A stretch of DNA of 64,000 nt, taken from contig CAYJPA010000020.1 in assembly GCA_964371945.1 (NCBI GenBank), positions 7,652 through 71,651 on the forward strand, read 5' to 3'. Positions 17,649 to 26,405 of the stretch are shown piece after piece (position 1 is the stretch's first letter; the number at the start of each line of letters is the position of its first letter). The stretch comes from CAYJPA01 sp964371945. GTDB lineage: Bacteria > Chloroflexota > Chloroflexia > Thermomicrobiales > UBA6265. The translations under genes and the position numbers were made by a program. The notes below the pieces were generated by a model. The model saw only the letters and a list, made by a program, of their open reading frames with translations. It made no database searches and was not told the origin of the DNA.

Positions 17649-20289
17649 TTGGACTGGCCTAACGTTGAGGCGAAAATTGTGCTGCCGCTCGCGGCGTTGC
17701 TTATTGCGGCTGTGGTCTTCTATGTTGAAGATCGGACACAACAAGAAGCGTTGAAAAGCGTTCGTCACACGTTGGAGGTTCGAAGCACGCTGAGGGTCGT
17801 CCTCATCAATCTTCTCAGCGCCGAGGCCGGCCTAAAAAGCTACTTGCTCAACGGTGATGCGGTCTACCTCGAGCCACTCGAAAGCGCATCCACATCGGTC
17901 CCGGCAAACATGGAGCGCCTAGAGGCGTCAATGCAGGGGGATGTGGATCAGTTGGGGCGATTGAGATTGCTGCGTCCACTGGTCACCGAGCAGCTGGCCG
18001 CTCTCTCCGAACTTCAAGGACTGGGCGGATCAACGCCGATATTCCCAGTCCACGTTCCTGCCGAACGGCTCGCCTCGAACGTCGCCACCACAAACGAAGT
18101 CCGGTCACTGCTTGACGAGATGAGTGTTGAGGAAGATCGCCTGATCGCCGATCGCACCGATGCCGAGTCGAGGGTTCGGTTCTGGAGTAAAGTCGCTATC
18201 GGGGCCACGCTGCTCGTCGGCCTCATCGGCGGACTCCTGGGAATGGTCCACTTCGTGTCCGGGGCCTCGCGCAGGATTCGACGGCTTGCTGAGAACGCAC
18301 GCCAATTGGCGGAGGGTCTTCCGGTCGAGCCGCTCGAATCCTCAGCGGACGAAATCGGAGACCTGGAACGTTCGTTGGTCGGGGCCATCGGTCTTCTGCG
18401 TTCCGAAGAAGCCAAGTTCGGGCGATGGTCTCACGTGTTTGAGCATTCCGGTTGGGGCGTTGCCGTTTGCAACAACGATGGCGATCGATTGGACTTGGTG
18501 AATCCAGCCTACGCGAATATGCATGGGTACAATGTCCACCAGATCGCTGGCGAGTCAATTTTCGACAAATGTACGCGGCACTCTGCCGGACCATTTTGGC
18601 AAAGCTCAGGACCTCGGCTACCACATGTTTGAGTCTATTCACCAACGCACGGACGGCAGCACCTTCCCCGTTCTCGTTGCCATCTCATGCGTCAAGGACG
18701 ATGCCGGCCATGTCTTGTATCGCGTATCGAACGTTCAAGATATTACCGTACGTAAAGAAATAGAAACTCGCCTGGCTCAAGACGGCGATCTCCTGAGCGC
18801 TCTGATGGACGATCTGCCAGATTCTGTTTTCATCAAGGACGTGGATTCTCGTTACATCTGGATCAACCCGGCAGCAGCACGGCTTCTTGGGTACTCCGAA
18901 CCGTCGAAGGCAATTGGGAAAACAGGCTTTGACTTTTACCCACACGGTCAAGCGCAACAGTCCTTTGCGGAAGAGCAGCGTGTCATTCTGAGCGGAGAGT
19001 CGCTGATCAATACCGTTGAGCACAAAACCTCGGCTGACGGAGTTCCAAGGTCGTCGCTATCCACAGAGGTTCCGATCCGCGACAAGAGCCATCGGATCGT
19101 CGGAATTGTCGGCATTTCCTGGGATTACACCGAAATCAAAGCCGTGGAAGATGCTCAGGCCCGGCTCGCGGCGATCGTTGAATCAGCGACCGATGCAATT
19201 GTAAGCACGACCCTCGACGGTATTGTGTCAAGTTGGAATCCAGGCGCCAACTGAGTTCATGGGTACACCGCCGGGGAAGCCCCCGGTCAACCATTCGCGC
19301 CGATGGTGGTTTCGCCGGGCGATGAAGACGAGGTGAACGCGCTCTTGGCCCGCGTCGCTCGCGGCGAGAGCGTCACGAACTGTGAAACCTCTCGCCGCAG
19401 AAAAGATGGCCAAAAAATCGACGTTTTGCTCACCGTCGCTCCGATTTCATACACCAATGGATTTGTCTTGGGAGCGGCAACCATCGCGAATGATGTCACA
19501 GAGCGCAAACGCGCCGAAGCGGCGGTGACGGCGGCGACGAAGGAGCTCGAGGCCTTCTCGTTCAGTGTCTCTCACGACCTCCGGGCACCTCTTCGCATCG
19601 TTGACGGTTTTACCCGAATCCTGGTCGAAGATTTCGGACCGCAATTGCCGGAGGACGCCAAGCGGTTGCTTCAAATCGTACGCGACGGCACGGTTCAGAT
19701 GGGACAACTCATCGACGACCTCCTCGACTTTTCTCGGCTGGGGCGCCAGCCGCTCAGAGTACGCACGCTGAACCCGCGTGAAGTGGTTGACGACGTCCTG
19801 AGCGACATGAGCGCTGAAATCGAAGATCGACTTGTTGAACTAACGATCGAAAGCCTACCTCCATGTGAGGCCGACCGATCGTTGCTCAAGCAGGTCTTCG
19901 TCAACCTGATCGGTAATGCCTTCAAGTACACCAGGGGGCGCGAACCGGCGAAGATCGAGATTGGGACTCTTCCAATAGATCCCGAGTCGCCGGAGCGAAC
20001 CTACTTCATCAAGGACAACGGCGTCGGCTTCGATATGAACTATGCATCGCACCTCTTCGGCGTTTTTCAACGACTCCACAAGTCCGAGGATTTTGAAGGC
20101 ACTGGTGTGGGACTGGCGCTGGTCCAACGTATCGTCCATCGTCATGGTGGGAGAATCTGGGCGGAGGCGCTTGTTGATCAAGGTGCGACATTCTGGTTCA
20201 CCTTGCCGGCGCCCACATTCTTCGAGCCGCCGTCTGCCGAGCAATCTGACAGATCGATCGCCGAATTGGAAATGAGCGTGACACGATGA
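17649..20289 (+). pseudogene. broken CHASE3-HAMP-PAS sensor histidine kinase
   Basis: The parts together make one hybrid sensor. They are a membrane anchor, a CHASE3-like extracellular domain (LLSAEAGLKSYLLNGD), a second membrane helix and HAMP linker, then three PAS domains (first: VFEHSGWGVAVCNN; second: DLPDSVFIKDVDSRYIW; third: ESATDAIVSTTLDGIVSSWNPGA). The kinase core has FSVSHDLRAP, NLIGNAFKYT, DNGVGF and GTGVGLALVQ. Two lesions interrupt it. First, the frame changes by one base at about 18567-18571: deleting one base there joins SIFDK to VRGTLPDHFGK and restores the PAS domain. Second, an in-frame TGA lies at 19252-19254, where the PAS motif WNPGAERxxGY would need an Arg or similar codon. 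The phosphotransfer and ATP-binding parts after 19303 remain open. The first frame opens at TTG 17649, and GTG 17679 is an alternative. Confidence 0.8.
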
Positions 20290-20732
20290 CAGACGACAGC
20301 TCGATTGACATTCTCCTAGTTGAGGACAATCCATACGATGTCGAGCTGACGACACGCGCGTTCAAAAAGAGCAACATCGCCAACCGCATAGATGTCGTTC
20401 GCGACGGCGAAGAAGCTTTGGCGTATCTCTTTCGGACGGGGGTCTATGCAGGCCGGGGACCTGGGAATCCGAAGTTGGTGCTGCTTGACTTGAAAATTCC
20501 AAAGATCAACGGACTCGAGGTGTTGAGGCGCATTCGAGGGGACAGAGAGCTCCGGACTCTGCTGATCGTGGTACTTACGACCTCTAGAGAAGACACCGAC
20601 GTTCTGACCAGCTATCAAATCGGCGCTAACAGCTTCATCGTTAAGCCCGTGGACTTCACGAAATTTGCCGAGGTAGTGGAGCAATTGGGTCTCTATTGGC
20701 TCGTGCTCAATCATCCTCCGATAATCGTGTAG
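20286..20732 (+). CDS. single-domain response regulator, Rcp1/CheY-like
   Basis: This is a receiver domain only, 148 residues. The acidic pocket is ILLVEDNPYD, the phospho-acceptor Asp lies in VLLDLKIPKINGLEVL, the conserved Thr in VLTTS and the Lys in FIVKPVDF. The sequence style (EDNPYDVELTTRAF, long loop before the Asp) matches the Rcp-type regulators paired with phytochrome-like and multi-PAS kinases. The start ATG overlaps the kinase stop in an ATGA, so it was translationally coupled to the kinase that is now broken. No output domain is present, so it would act by protein contact. The receiver itself looks intact. Confidence 0.93.
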   Translation: MTDDSSIDILLVEDNPYDVELTTRAFKKSNIANRIDVVRDGEEALAYLFRTGVYAGRGPGNPKLVLLDLKIPKINGLEVLRRIRGDRELRTLLIVVLTTSREDTDVLTSYQIGANSFIVKPVDFTKFAEVVEQLGLYWLVLNHPPIIV

Positions 20733-20746
20733 GCAAAGATCATCAC

Positions 20747-21463
20747 CTAGTCGATTTCAAGTTCCCGCAAGGGACCGGTAATCCGCTGCTGGGCCGAGAT
20801 CAGGCCGACGCCCGCTCTTTTCATCAGATGCCGAAGCACGGTAATCACGAATTTCCGTCGGTAAGGTTCGGTAACTGGAACCCGAATTGAGAATTGTGCT
20901 ATGGCCGCGAGGAGGTTCGGCTGATCGGTCGTGATTGCGACCGTTGCAGTTCTCCTGTGATTTGCACTCTGGAGTGCGGCGCAGAGCAATTCACTGTCGC
21001 CCCAAGGATCGCATACGATCAGCAGATCACCGATAGCGCCTTCGCCGAGCAATTGATCGACCCATTGCTCCCCTTTGAGATTGGTCGATTTCGTCGAGCT
21101 GTTTGCGATATTGGAAAGCTGAATACCCTGTTCGTCATACGTGCATCGAAGACATGAGAGATCAGCCAGACTGACTGCATCGTGGTTGATGTTGACCACG
21201 ATCACGACCTGGCGTTGCGCTGCCATAGCCGCCGCCATCACGGTGCTGCCGCTCGCGAAGCCCTCGCTCGATCCGCTCAATTGCCTGAGCATCGCGACGG
21301 CCGCCAATGACCGTTCCAGGTCGTCGGTATCAGAGGTCCCGTTTACGTCCGAATCGGGTCTCTGCAGGTCTTCCTCCGCGGAGTCAAGCGGACCGTCTAC
21401 AACAGCAAGGCGGGACCCGAGAAGCTCAACATCGGGCGTTGCCGGTTCACTGGTTGCGATCAC
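20747..21463 (-). CDS. divergent SIS-like protein, copy B
   Basis: This 238-residue paralogue of the 16306-17046 protein shares FASGSTVMAAAM, GDLLIVCDPWGDSELLC, AITTDQPNLLAAIAQ, IRVPV and the closing LRELEID. As in copy A, the phosphate-binding loop of normal SIS domains is replaced by CDPWGDS. GTG 21463 has GGGGAG about 10 bases upstream, a better supported start than in copy A. It is convergent with the response regulator, with the stops 14 bases apart. The two copies lie in the same orientation on either side of the kinase/regulator pair. Possible roles include a small-molecule sensor or a partner of the kinase, but the sequence alone does not decide. The function is unknown. Confidence 0.75.
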   Translation of the reverse strand: MIATSEPATPDVELLGSRLAVVDGPLDSAEEDLQRPDSDVNGTSDTDDLERSLAAVAMLRQLSGSSEGFASGSTVMAAAMAAQRQVVIVVNINHDAVSLADLSCLRCTYDEQGIQLSNIANSSTKSTNLKGEQWVDQLLGEGAIGDLLIVCDPWGDSELLCAALQSANHRRTATVAITTDQPNLLAAIAQFSIRVPVTEPYRRKFVITVLRHLMKRAGVGLISAQQRITGPLRELEID

Positions 21464-21778
21464 TGACGTATGCTCCCCGTGATTTGGTAATGAGTGCTTA
21501 CGTCGCGAATCGACTCGCGTCGATCTGACAACGCTGAAACCAAATCGTCAGCAATGTATCTTGGCGACAACATCTGACATATCACCATTGATTTGAAAAA
21601 ACTAGATCACCCCGTCGACAAAGTACTTCTGGCTCACAACAAGCTCTCCAGAGGGCCGCCAGACCAGGGATTCCGTGGTGCTAAATCTCATGGTCCGGTC
21701 GTCTAGATGACTCGACAATCGATCGGCCGCGGGCGACGCGCCGGGGCCCTGATTGCCTGAGCGTGATTACGTGCCGGG
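21464..21778. other. intergenic stretch without a recognisable gene
   Basis: About 315 bases lie between the start of SIS-like copy B and the end of the asparaginase-family gene. The left half is AT-rich and should hold the copy B promoter. Open frames are short and without motifs. No tRNA or clear terminator was seen. Confidence 0.4.
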
Positions 21779-22705
21779 CTAGGACAATGGAACGTGCAAG
21801 CGCTGCTCCTCGACGAGCTCACTCATGTCGGTTGTCATGTAGATGTAGGTCTTGCCCAGAGCAGTCGACGCGGCGGCCGGTTTGCCGAACTTGTCGATCG
21901 CGACGATGTTCATCTCGCTGGCATACGGGTCGTCGAGCGCATGCAGGTCCGTCATAGCGGTTCGCAGCGCATCGTCGAGCGACATTCCAAATCGCAGGAA
22001 GGTAACGACGCTGTGGGCCGTCAGGCAGCGCTGTGCCATTTCGCCCCGGCCCGTGCAGGCCGCCGCTCCCCATCGATTGTCCGCGTAGTTTCCCGCTCCA
22101 ATGATCGGTGAGTCGCCAAGCCTGCCAGGATACTTCCATGCCCATCCTGAGGTACTGACACCGCAGGCGATATCTCCGTTGTCATCGCGGGCGATGAAGT
22201 TGACGGTGCCGTGCGGCGGCTCCGCGAGCTCCGGATCGCTCGTCAAGTCCCCAACCATCTCGCGAATACGCGCGGCGTAAGCAACGTCGCGGTTTTCGCC
22301 ACTCAGCCTTTCCTTCCAGATCTCTTTGGCTTCGGCGGTCAGGAGATCGGTGGCGGCGAGTCCCATTTCGGCCGCGAATCGATCTGCTCCTCCGCCGGCG
22401 ATCAGCACGTGCGGGAGCTCTTCCATCACTCGCCGCGCCGCTTCGATCGCATCCTGGTGGGTCGTCAAAGCACCCACCGCACCGGCGCGCAGTCCACGAC
22501 CGTCCATGATGCTGGCATCGAGCTCGACGACTCCGAGAAGATTCGGTAGACCCGAAAAACCAACACTATGGTCGTCTGGGTTGGCTTCGACCGGCTTGAT
22601 TCCGGCCACCACGGCGTCGAGCGCTGTGCCACCTCCCCTCAGGATGCCTACTGCCTGCTTGATTCCAACATCGCCATTCGAGCTCGCGACCACAATTCCA
22701 GCCAA
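21779..22705 (-). CDS. isoaspartyl peptidase/N4-glycosylasparaginase family Ntn hydrolase
   Basis: This self-processing amidohydrolase family includes isoaspartyl dipeptidases, plant-type asparaginases and aspartylglucosaminidases. The precursor is cleaved before a Thr that becomes the nucleophile. Here that is HGTVNFIARDDNGDIACGVS, preceded by the usual variable linker. NPDDHSVGFSGLPN and LDASIMDG in the alpha chain and GRLGDSPIIGAGNYAD in the beta chain are typical of the N4-(beta-N-acetylglucosaminyl)asparaginase branch. A longer frame starts at 22744 and would overlap the upstream gene. TTG 22705 has GGGGAG six bases upstream and gives about 308 residues. It is the last gene of the long minus-strand run. 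Confidence 0.88.
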   Translation of the reverse strand: MAGIVVASSNGDVGIKQAVGILRGGGTALDAVVAGIKPVEANPDDHSVGFSGLPNLLGVVELDASIMDGRGLRAGAVGALTTHQDAIEAARRVMEELPHVLIAGGGADRFAAEMGLAATDLLTAEAKEIWKERLSGENRDVAYAARIREMVGDLTSDPELAEPPHGTVNFIARDDNGDIACGVSTSGWAWKYPGRLGDSPIIGAGNYADNRWGAAACTGRGEMAQRCLTAHSVVTFLRFGMSLDDALRTAMTDLHALDDPYASEMNIVAIDKFGKPAAASTALGKTYIYMTTDMSELVEEQRLHVPLS

Positions 22706-22718
22706 CCCACACTCCCCA

Positions 22719-23753
22719 TCAATTCGATACCTCCGCGAGAGCACGCGCTACCTCATCCGTGTTGAAGACAGGCAGCTCGGACTCGTGGGAGTCGTTTCGC
22801 AATATGAAGCCGCGATCGCGTGGAGTGATCTTGCCAATCCAGGCGAACGGTATGTCGTTCTCGATACACGCTTGCTCGACGACGCTCATTTCCGACGGGG
22901 GAACGGATGCGAGCAGACTGCCCGATGCCAGCATTCCAAGCGGATCGAGTCCAAGCACAGACGCAAAAAGCGCGGTTTCAGGCATGACCGGGACGGCCGA
23001 CCGTCCAATGATCGCACTCTCGCCTGCCGCGGTTGCAAGCTCTCGCACCCCGGTCGCCAGTCCGCCCTCGGTCGGATCGTGGAGAGCGTTGACCACACCC
23101 GTCTTGAGCAGCGCCTTCGCATCATAACGAACGGAGATGCTTGGATCGTCGAGGAAACCGGCGGCGCGATCCAAAACCGACGCATCGATGGATTTGCTGA
23201 GCTCAGCGCGCATCTCCATTGCGAGGAGCGCGGTGCCCTCGATCGCGATCGGTCTCGACAGCAAGATTCGATCCCCGGGTCGCGCGCCGCCGGGCCTCAG
23301 CAACTTCTCAGGCTGAACAGTACCCAGCAAATGCCCGACAAGGATCATGCGATCGAGTCCGGACATCACTTCGGTGTGCCCGCCGATGAGGGTGATCCCC
23401 CGGCTTTCGCACGCGATCTGCAGGTCATCAAAAAGCGTTCGGACATGCTCTTCAGTTGTCAACCCGGCCGGCAGTAACGCGGTCACGAGCATCCAGCGAG
23501 GGATCGCGCCGAGGCAAGCAAGATCGTTTGCGTTCACGTTGACGAGATAATGCGGAGCCCGTTCCTTTGCAAATGTGATCGGGTCGGTCTTGACCACGAC
23601 AAGATCGCCACCGGCGTCGACCGCGGCGGCGTCCATGCCGACTCCCGGCCCGACGATCACGGACGGATCAGTGATTGGATGCTTTCCAAGGAGCTCCCCG
23701 AGGAGCTCGCCCGGCAGTTTCCCGATGCCAATTGCCTGAAAGGACACGATCAA
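22719..23753 (-). CDS. AIR-synthase-related protein (PurM/HypE/ThiL/SelD superfamily)
   Basis: This 344-residue member of the ATP-binding AIR synthase superfamily has the N-terminal glycine-rich region GPGVGMDAAAV. Next come TDPITFA, the metal-binding LVNVNANDLACLGA and the GGHTEVMSGLDR motif. The second domain has HDPTEGGLATGVREL and LASGSLLASVPP. It is closest in style to HypE-like proteins, but the C-terminal cysteine tail of HypE is absent and no hydrogenase genes are nearby. It is also not a standard PurM or SelD, so the substrate is unknown. It starts eight bases after xseB and sits in the long uvrB-to-asparaginase run. Confidence 0.85.
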   Translation of the reverse strand: MIVSFQAIGIGKLPGELLGELLGKHPITDPSVIVGPGVGMDAAAVDAGGDLVVVKTDPITFAKERAPHYLVNVNANDLACLGAIPRWMLVTALLPAGLTTEEHVRTLFDDLQIACESRGITLIGGHTEVMSGLDRMILVGHLLGTVQPEKLLRPGGARPGDRILLSRPIAIEGTALLAMEMRAELSKSIDASVLDRAAGFLDDPSISVRYDAKALLKTGVVNALHDPTEGGLATGVRELATAAGESAIIGRSAVPVMPETALFASVLGLDPLGMLASGSLLASVPPSEMSVVEQACIENDIPFAWIGKITPRDRGFILRNDSHESELPVFNTDEVARALAEVSN

Positions 23754-23760
23754 CCTCGCG

Positions 23761-24042
23761 TTACTCGCCGTTTAGTTCGCCGCCATCGGTTTCGGACAAG
23801 TTGCCGGCATCGGCATCAAGTCGACTGATACGCAATTCGGCTTCATCCAGCAACTGCTCGCACCTTCGGGCAAGGAGAGTACCTAGCTCGAAGCATCGTA
23901 CACTGTCGTCCAATCGAAGTTGCCCGGCCTCCAGTTGGCCGACGACCTCGCGCAAAGCAGCGAGCGTCTCTTCAAACGGGCCCTCGTGCGCGGCGGCGGC
24001 CCACTGGTCGTAAGAGAGCGCGGCCAGATTAGCGTGCCTCAT
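23761..24042 (-). CDS. xseB: exodeoxyribonuclease VII small subunit
   Basis: XseB is the small helical subunit of exonuclease VII, which degrades single-stranded DNA. The signature FEETLAALREVVGQLEAGQLRLDDS is followed by FELGTLLARRCEQLLDEAELRI (split here into family blocks, ~residues 22-77). The frame is open to 24150, but ATG 24042 is preserved as the start because GAGGAG lies 9 bases upstream and it yields 93 residues, normal for the family. It overlaps the end of xseA by 14 bases. The acidic C-terminal tail (SETDGGELNGE) is extra. Confidence 0.93.
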   Translation of the reverse strand: MRHANLAALSYDQWAAAAHEGPFEETLAALREVVGQLEAGQLRLDDSVRCFELGTLLARRCEQLLDEAELRISRLDADAGNLSETDGGELNGE

Positions 24043-25330
24043 TGTGCCTGACTCCTCGAATCTCGTCCACGCGATCGACTGTCGCTCTGATCTCACCACT
24101 CTCGAGATAAGCGATGAGAGATCTGCCGGTGCTCGTGTCGCCAACATCAAGTATTAGCGAACCGGTAAGAGCGTCCGCCAAAACGGCGTATCCTCGACCA
24201 AGTACACGTCCCGGACTCAACGCTTCGAGCACCGCGGACTGGATCGACACTTCCAAACGCTTATGGGCCGCGCCCTGTGCGATGAGCGACCGAAGCCGCG
24301 CGGTATCTCGTTGGATGATGGATCGCAGTGGGTCCATGGTCGATCGACACGCAAACTCCACAATACTGGCGAGCCGCGCGACTTCGTCCCGATACCTCCG
24401 CACGAGAAGTTGCGGGGCATGGCGTTCCAATGCCTGCTCATGTCCGGCGAGATCTGATTGAGCGTTCCGCATGACGGACTGCATTCTCGTCGTGGTGCTT
24501 CTGTCCAGGCCCCGAACTAACTCGAATAGTGTCTCGATTGATGGGGCAACAAGCTCCGCCGCGGCCGACGGAGTCGCCGCTCGAACGTCCGCGACAAGAT
24601 CGATAATGGTCCAATCCGTTTCATGACCGACCGCGCTGATCACCGGAACGCGACACGCAAAGACTGCCCTTGCGACTCGTTCATCGTTGAATCCGGCGAG
24701 ATCTTCAGCGGAACCACCGCCGCGCCCAACGATGATCACTTCTGCTCGTCCGTCCCGCTGGAGGAGATCGAGCGCCGCCACGATTCCGGTTGACGCGCTC
24801 TCTCCCTGAACCGGAGAAGGCGAAAGTATGAGATGGGCCAGTGGGTATCTACGGCGAAGGACAGTCTGGATGTCGTGCCAGACCGCGCCCTCTGCCGAGG
24901 TGACAACGCCAATCACACACGGCAAGGCCGGCAATGGGCGCTTCCGCGACTCGTCGAAAAGTCCTTCCGCATCGAGCTTTTGGCGAAGCTGCTCAAACAG
25001 GAGTGCCTGTAAACCTTTGCCCGCGTGTTCCACCACGTCGACATAAAGCTGATAGACGCCGCTTTTCTCGTATGTTGAAACCCTGCCGTGGGCCGCAATC
25101 TGATCACCGAGCTGTGGCAGAAATCGTTGATGCTGTGCCGGCCCTTTGAACAAAACGCTTTTGATCTGACTGTCGGCGTCGCGCAACGTAAAGTAAATAT
25201 GCCCGGCGCGCGAAACGAACATCTCCGACACTTCGCCTTCGACCCAGACGTCACTCAGTAAGTCGTCGGTTTCGAAGAGTTGGCGAATGTACGCGGAAAG
25301 AATGCTGACAGGGACGACTCGCGTCGTCAC
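24029..25330 (-). CDS. xseA: exodeoxyribonuclease VII large subunit
   Basis: XseA is the catalytic subunit of exonuclease VII. An N-terminal OB fold (DVWVEGEVSEMFVSRAGHIYF) is followed by the nuclease domain with the diagnostic VITSAEGAVWHDI-type block (GVVTSAEGAVWHDI), IIVGRGGGSAEDLAGFN and VISAVGHETDWTIID. The coiled-coil arm and C-terminal LGRGYAVL complete it. Its 433 residues match the family. The GTG start at 25330 overlaps the accB stop (GTGA), so translation is probably coupled to the biotin carrier gene. Confidence 0.96.
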   Translation of the reverse strand: MTTRVVPVSILSAYIRQLFETDDLLSDVWVEGEVSEMFVSRAGHIYFTLRDADSQIKSVLFKGPAQHQRFLPQLGDQIAAHGRVSTYEKSGVYQLYVDVVEHAGKGLQALLFEQLRQKLDAEGLFDESRKRPLPALPCVIGVVTSAEGAVWHDIQTVLRRRYPLAHLILSPSPVQGESASTGIVAALDLLQRDGRAEVIIVGRGGGSAEDLAGFNDERVARAVFACRVPVISAVGHETDWTIIDLVADVRAATPSAAAELVAPSIETLFELVRGLDRSTTTRMQSVMRNAQSDLAGHEQALERHAPQLLVRRYRDEVARLASIVEFACRSTMDPLRSIIQRDTARLRSLIAQGAAHKRLEVSIQSAVLEALSPGRVLGRGYAVLADALTGSLILDVGDTSTGRSLIAYLESGEIRATVDRVDEIRGVRHNEAR

Positions 25331-25803
25331 TCGTCGCCCTCCTCGGCCGCGATTCGCAAGAGCGGTGAGCCGTATTCGACGGCCTGAGAATTTGCGGCCA
25401 GAATCTCGACCACGATGCCACCGCGCTCGGCCGGAATCTCGTTCATGATCTTCATCGCTTCGATGATACCGATGATCTGGCCGGGCTCAATGCGTTCACC
25501 GATATGGACGAACTGCGGTTCTCCAGGCGCCGGCGAGGTGTAGTAGGTGCCGATCATCGGCGCGGTGATCACGAACCCGTGGTCGTAATCGATCTCGATC
25601 GACGGCTCGGCCGCGACCAAATCATCCGCGGGGCTCCTTGTCACTGAAACCTTGCGGGAGTTTCCTGATTGCAGTCGAATAGAGATATCGCCCACGCCGA
25701 CATCGATTTTCGAGAGTCCATTGATCTGCATGATGTCGGCCAGCGCCCGCACGGCGGCCGTGACATCGCTGAGTTGGCGATCGGTTTGTTCGTTACTGGT
25801 CAT
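25327..25803 (-). CDS. accB: biotin carboxyl carrier protein of acetyl-CoA carboxylase
   Basis: AccB carries biotin between the carboxylase and transferase activities in fatty acid synthesis. The C-terminal biotinyl domain holds the target lysine in IEAMKIMNEIPAE, preceded by GTYYTSPAPGEPQFV and the thumb-like region. The N-terminal part (~80 residues) is a helical segment and a proline/acid-poor linker. It lies 26 bases after efp, as in the common aroQ-pepQ-efp-accB order. The usual next gene, accC, is missing, and xseA takes its place. Confidence 0.94.
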   Translation of the reverse strand: MTSNEQTDRQLSDVTAAVRALADIMQINGLSKIDVGVGDISIRLQSGNSRKVSVTRSPADDLVAAEPSIEIDYDHGFVITAPMIGTYYTSPAPGEPQFVHIGERIEPGQIIGIIEAMKIMNEIPAERGGIVVEILAANSQAVEYGSPLLRIAAEEGDE

Positions 25804-25829
25804 TGCGACGCCTTGCCGCCCACGTGGGC

Positions 25830-26390
25830 TTAGTTCACGCGCTCCACGTATTCCCCGGAGCGAGTGTCGACCTTCAACATATCGCCAACATTGATAAAGA
25901 GTGGCACTGATACAACCAAACCGGTCTCCAGCTTTGCGGGCTTGGTACCGCCGCTCGCCGTGTCGCCTTTCAGCCCCGGATCCGTCTCCGCAACCCGGAG
26001 CTGAACCGATGTGGGCAATTCGAGATCGATCGGCTCATCTTCATAGGTCAGCAAGTCGACCGTTTCGTTCTCTTTGATGTACTTCATCGTTTCGCCGACG
26101 TTCGACTCATCGAGCGCGATTTGGTCGAAGGAGTCTGTATCCATGAAATGATATTGATCGCCATCCGCATAGAGGTATTGAACATGCTTTCGCTCGAGGC
26201 GAACCGCCGGCCAGCGCGAGCCGGCTTGCACGCTGTGCTGAGTGATTGAACCAGTTCGCAGATCGCGCAACGTCATGCGAACTTGAGCGGAGCCACGACC
26301 CTGCTTGTTATGGGCAAACTCGATCACTTTGACCAAGCGGCCGTCAAACTCCATCGTCGCGCCTTTGCGAAGATCGCCCGTATCAATCAT
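25830..26390 (-). CDS. efp: translation elongation factor P
   Basis: EF-P relieves ribosome stalling at proline runs. The three beta-barrel domains are recognisable: domain I (residues 1-62), OB domain II, and the C-terminal OB domain ending RSGEYVERVN. The tip of the domain I loop, which reaches the peptidyl-transferase centre, reads NKQGRGSAQVR. An Arg therefore stands where E. coli has the beta-lysylated Lys34 of PGKG, and the neighbouring Pro is replaced by Gln. Arg tips are known, rhamnosylated by EarP in some proteobacteria and apparently unmodified in Thermus. No modification gene is adjacent. At 186 residues the length is normal. Confidence 0.96.
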   Translation of the reverse strand: MIDTGDLRKGATMEFDGRLVKVIEFAHNKQGRGSAQVRMTLRDLRTGSITQHSVQAGSRWPAVRLERKHVQYLYADGDQYHFMDTDSFDQIALDESNVGETMKYIKENETVDLLTYEDEPIDLELPTSVQLRVAETDPGLKGDTASGGTKPAKLETGLVVSVPLFINVGDMLKVDTRSGEYVERVN

Positions 26391-26405
26391 TCTCGAAAAC
26401 TCCCA

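Noticed and set aside
22706..22744. 13-residue upstream start for the asparaginase-family gene
   Set aside because: TTG 22705 has GGGGAG at the right distance and removes the overlap with the upstream gene.
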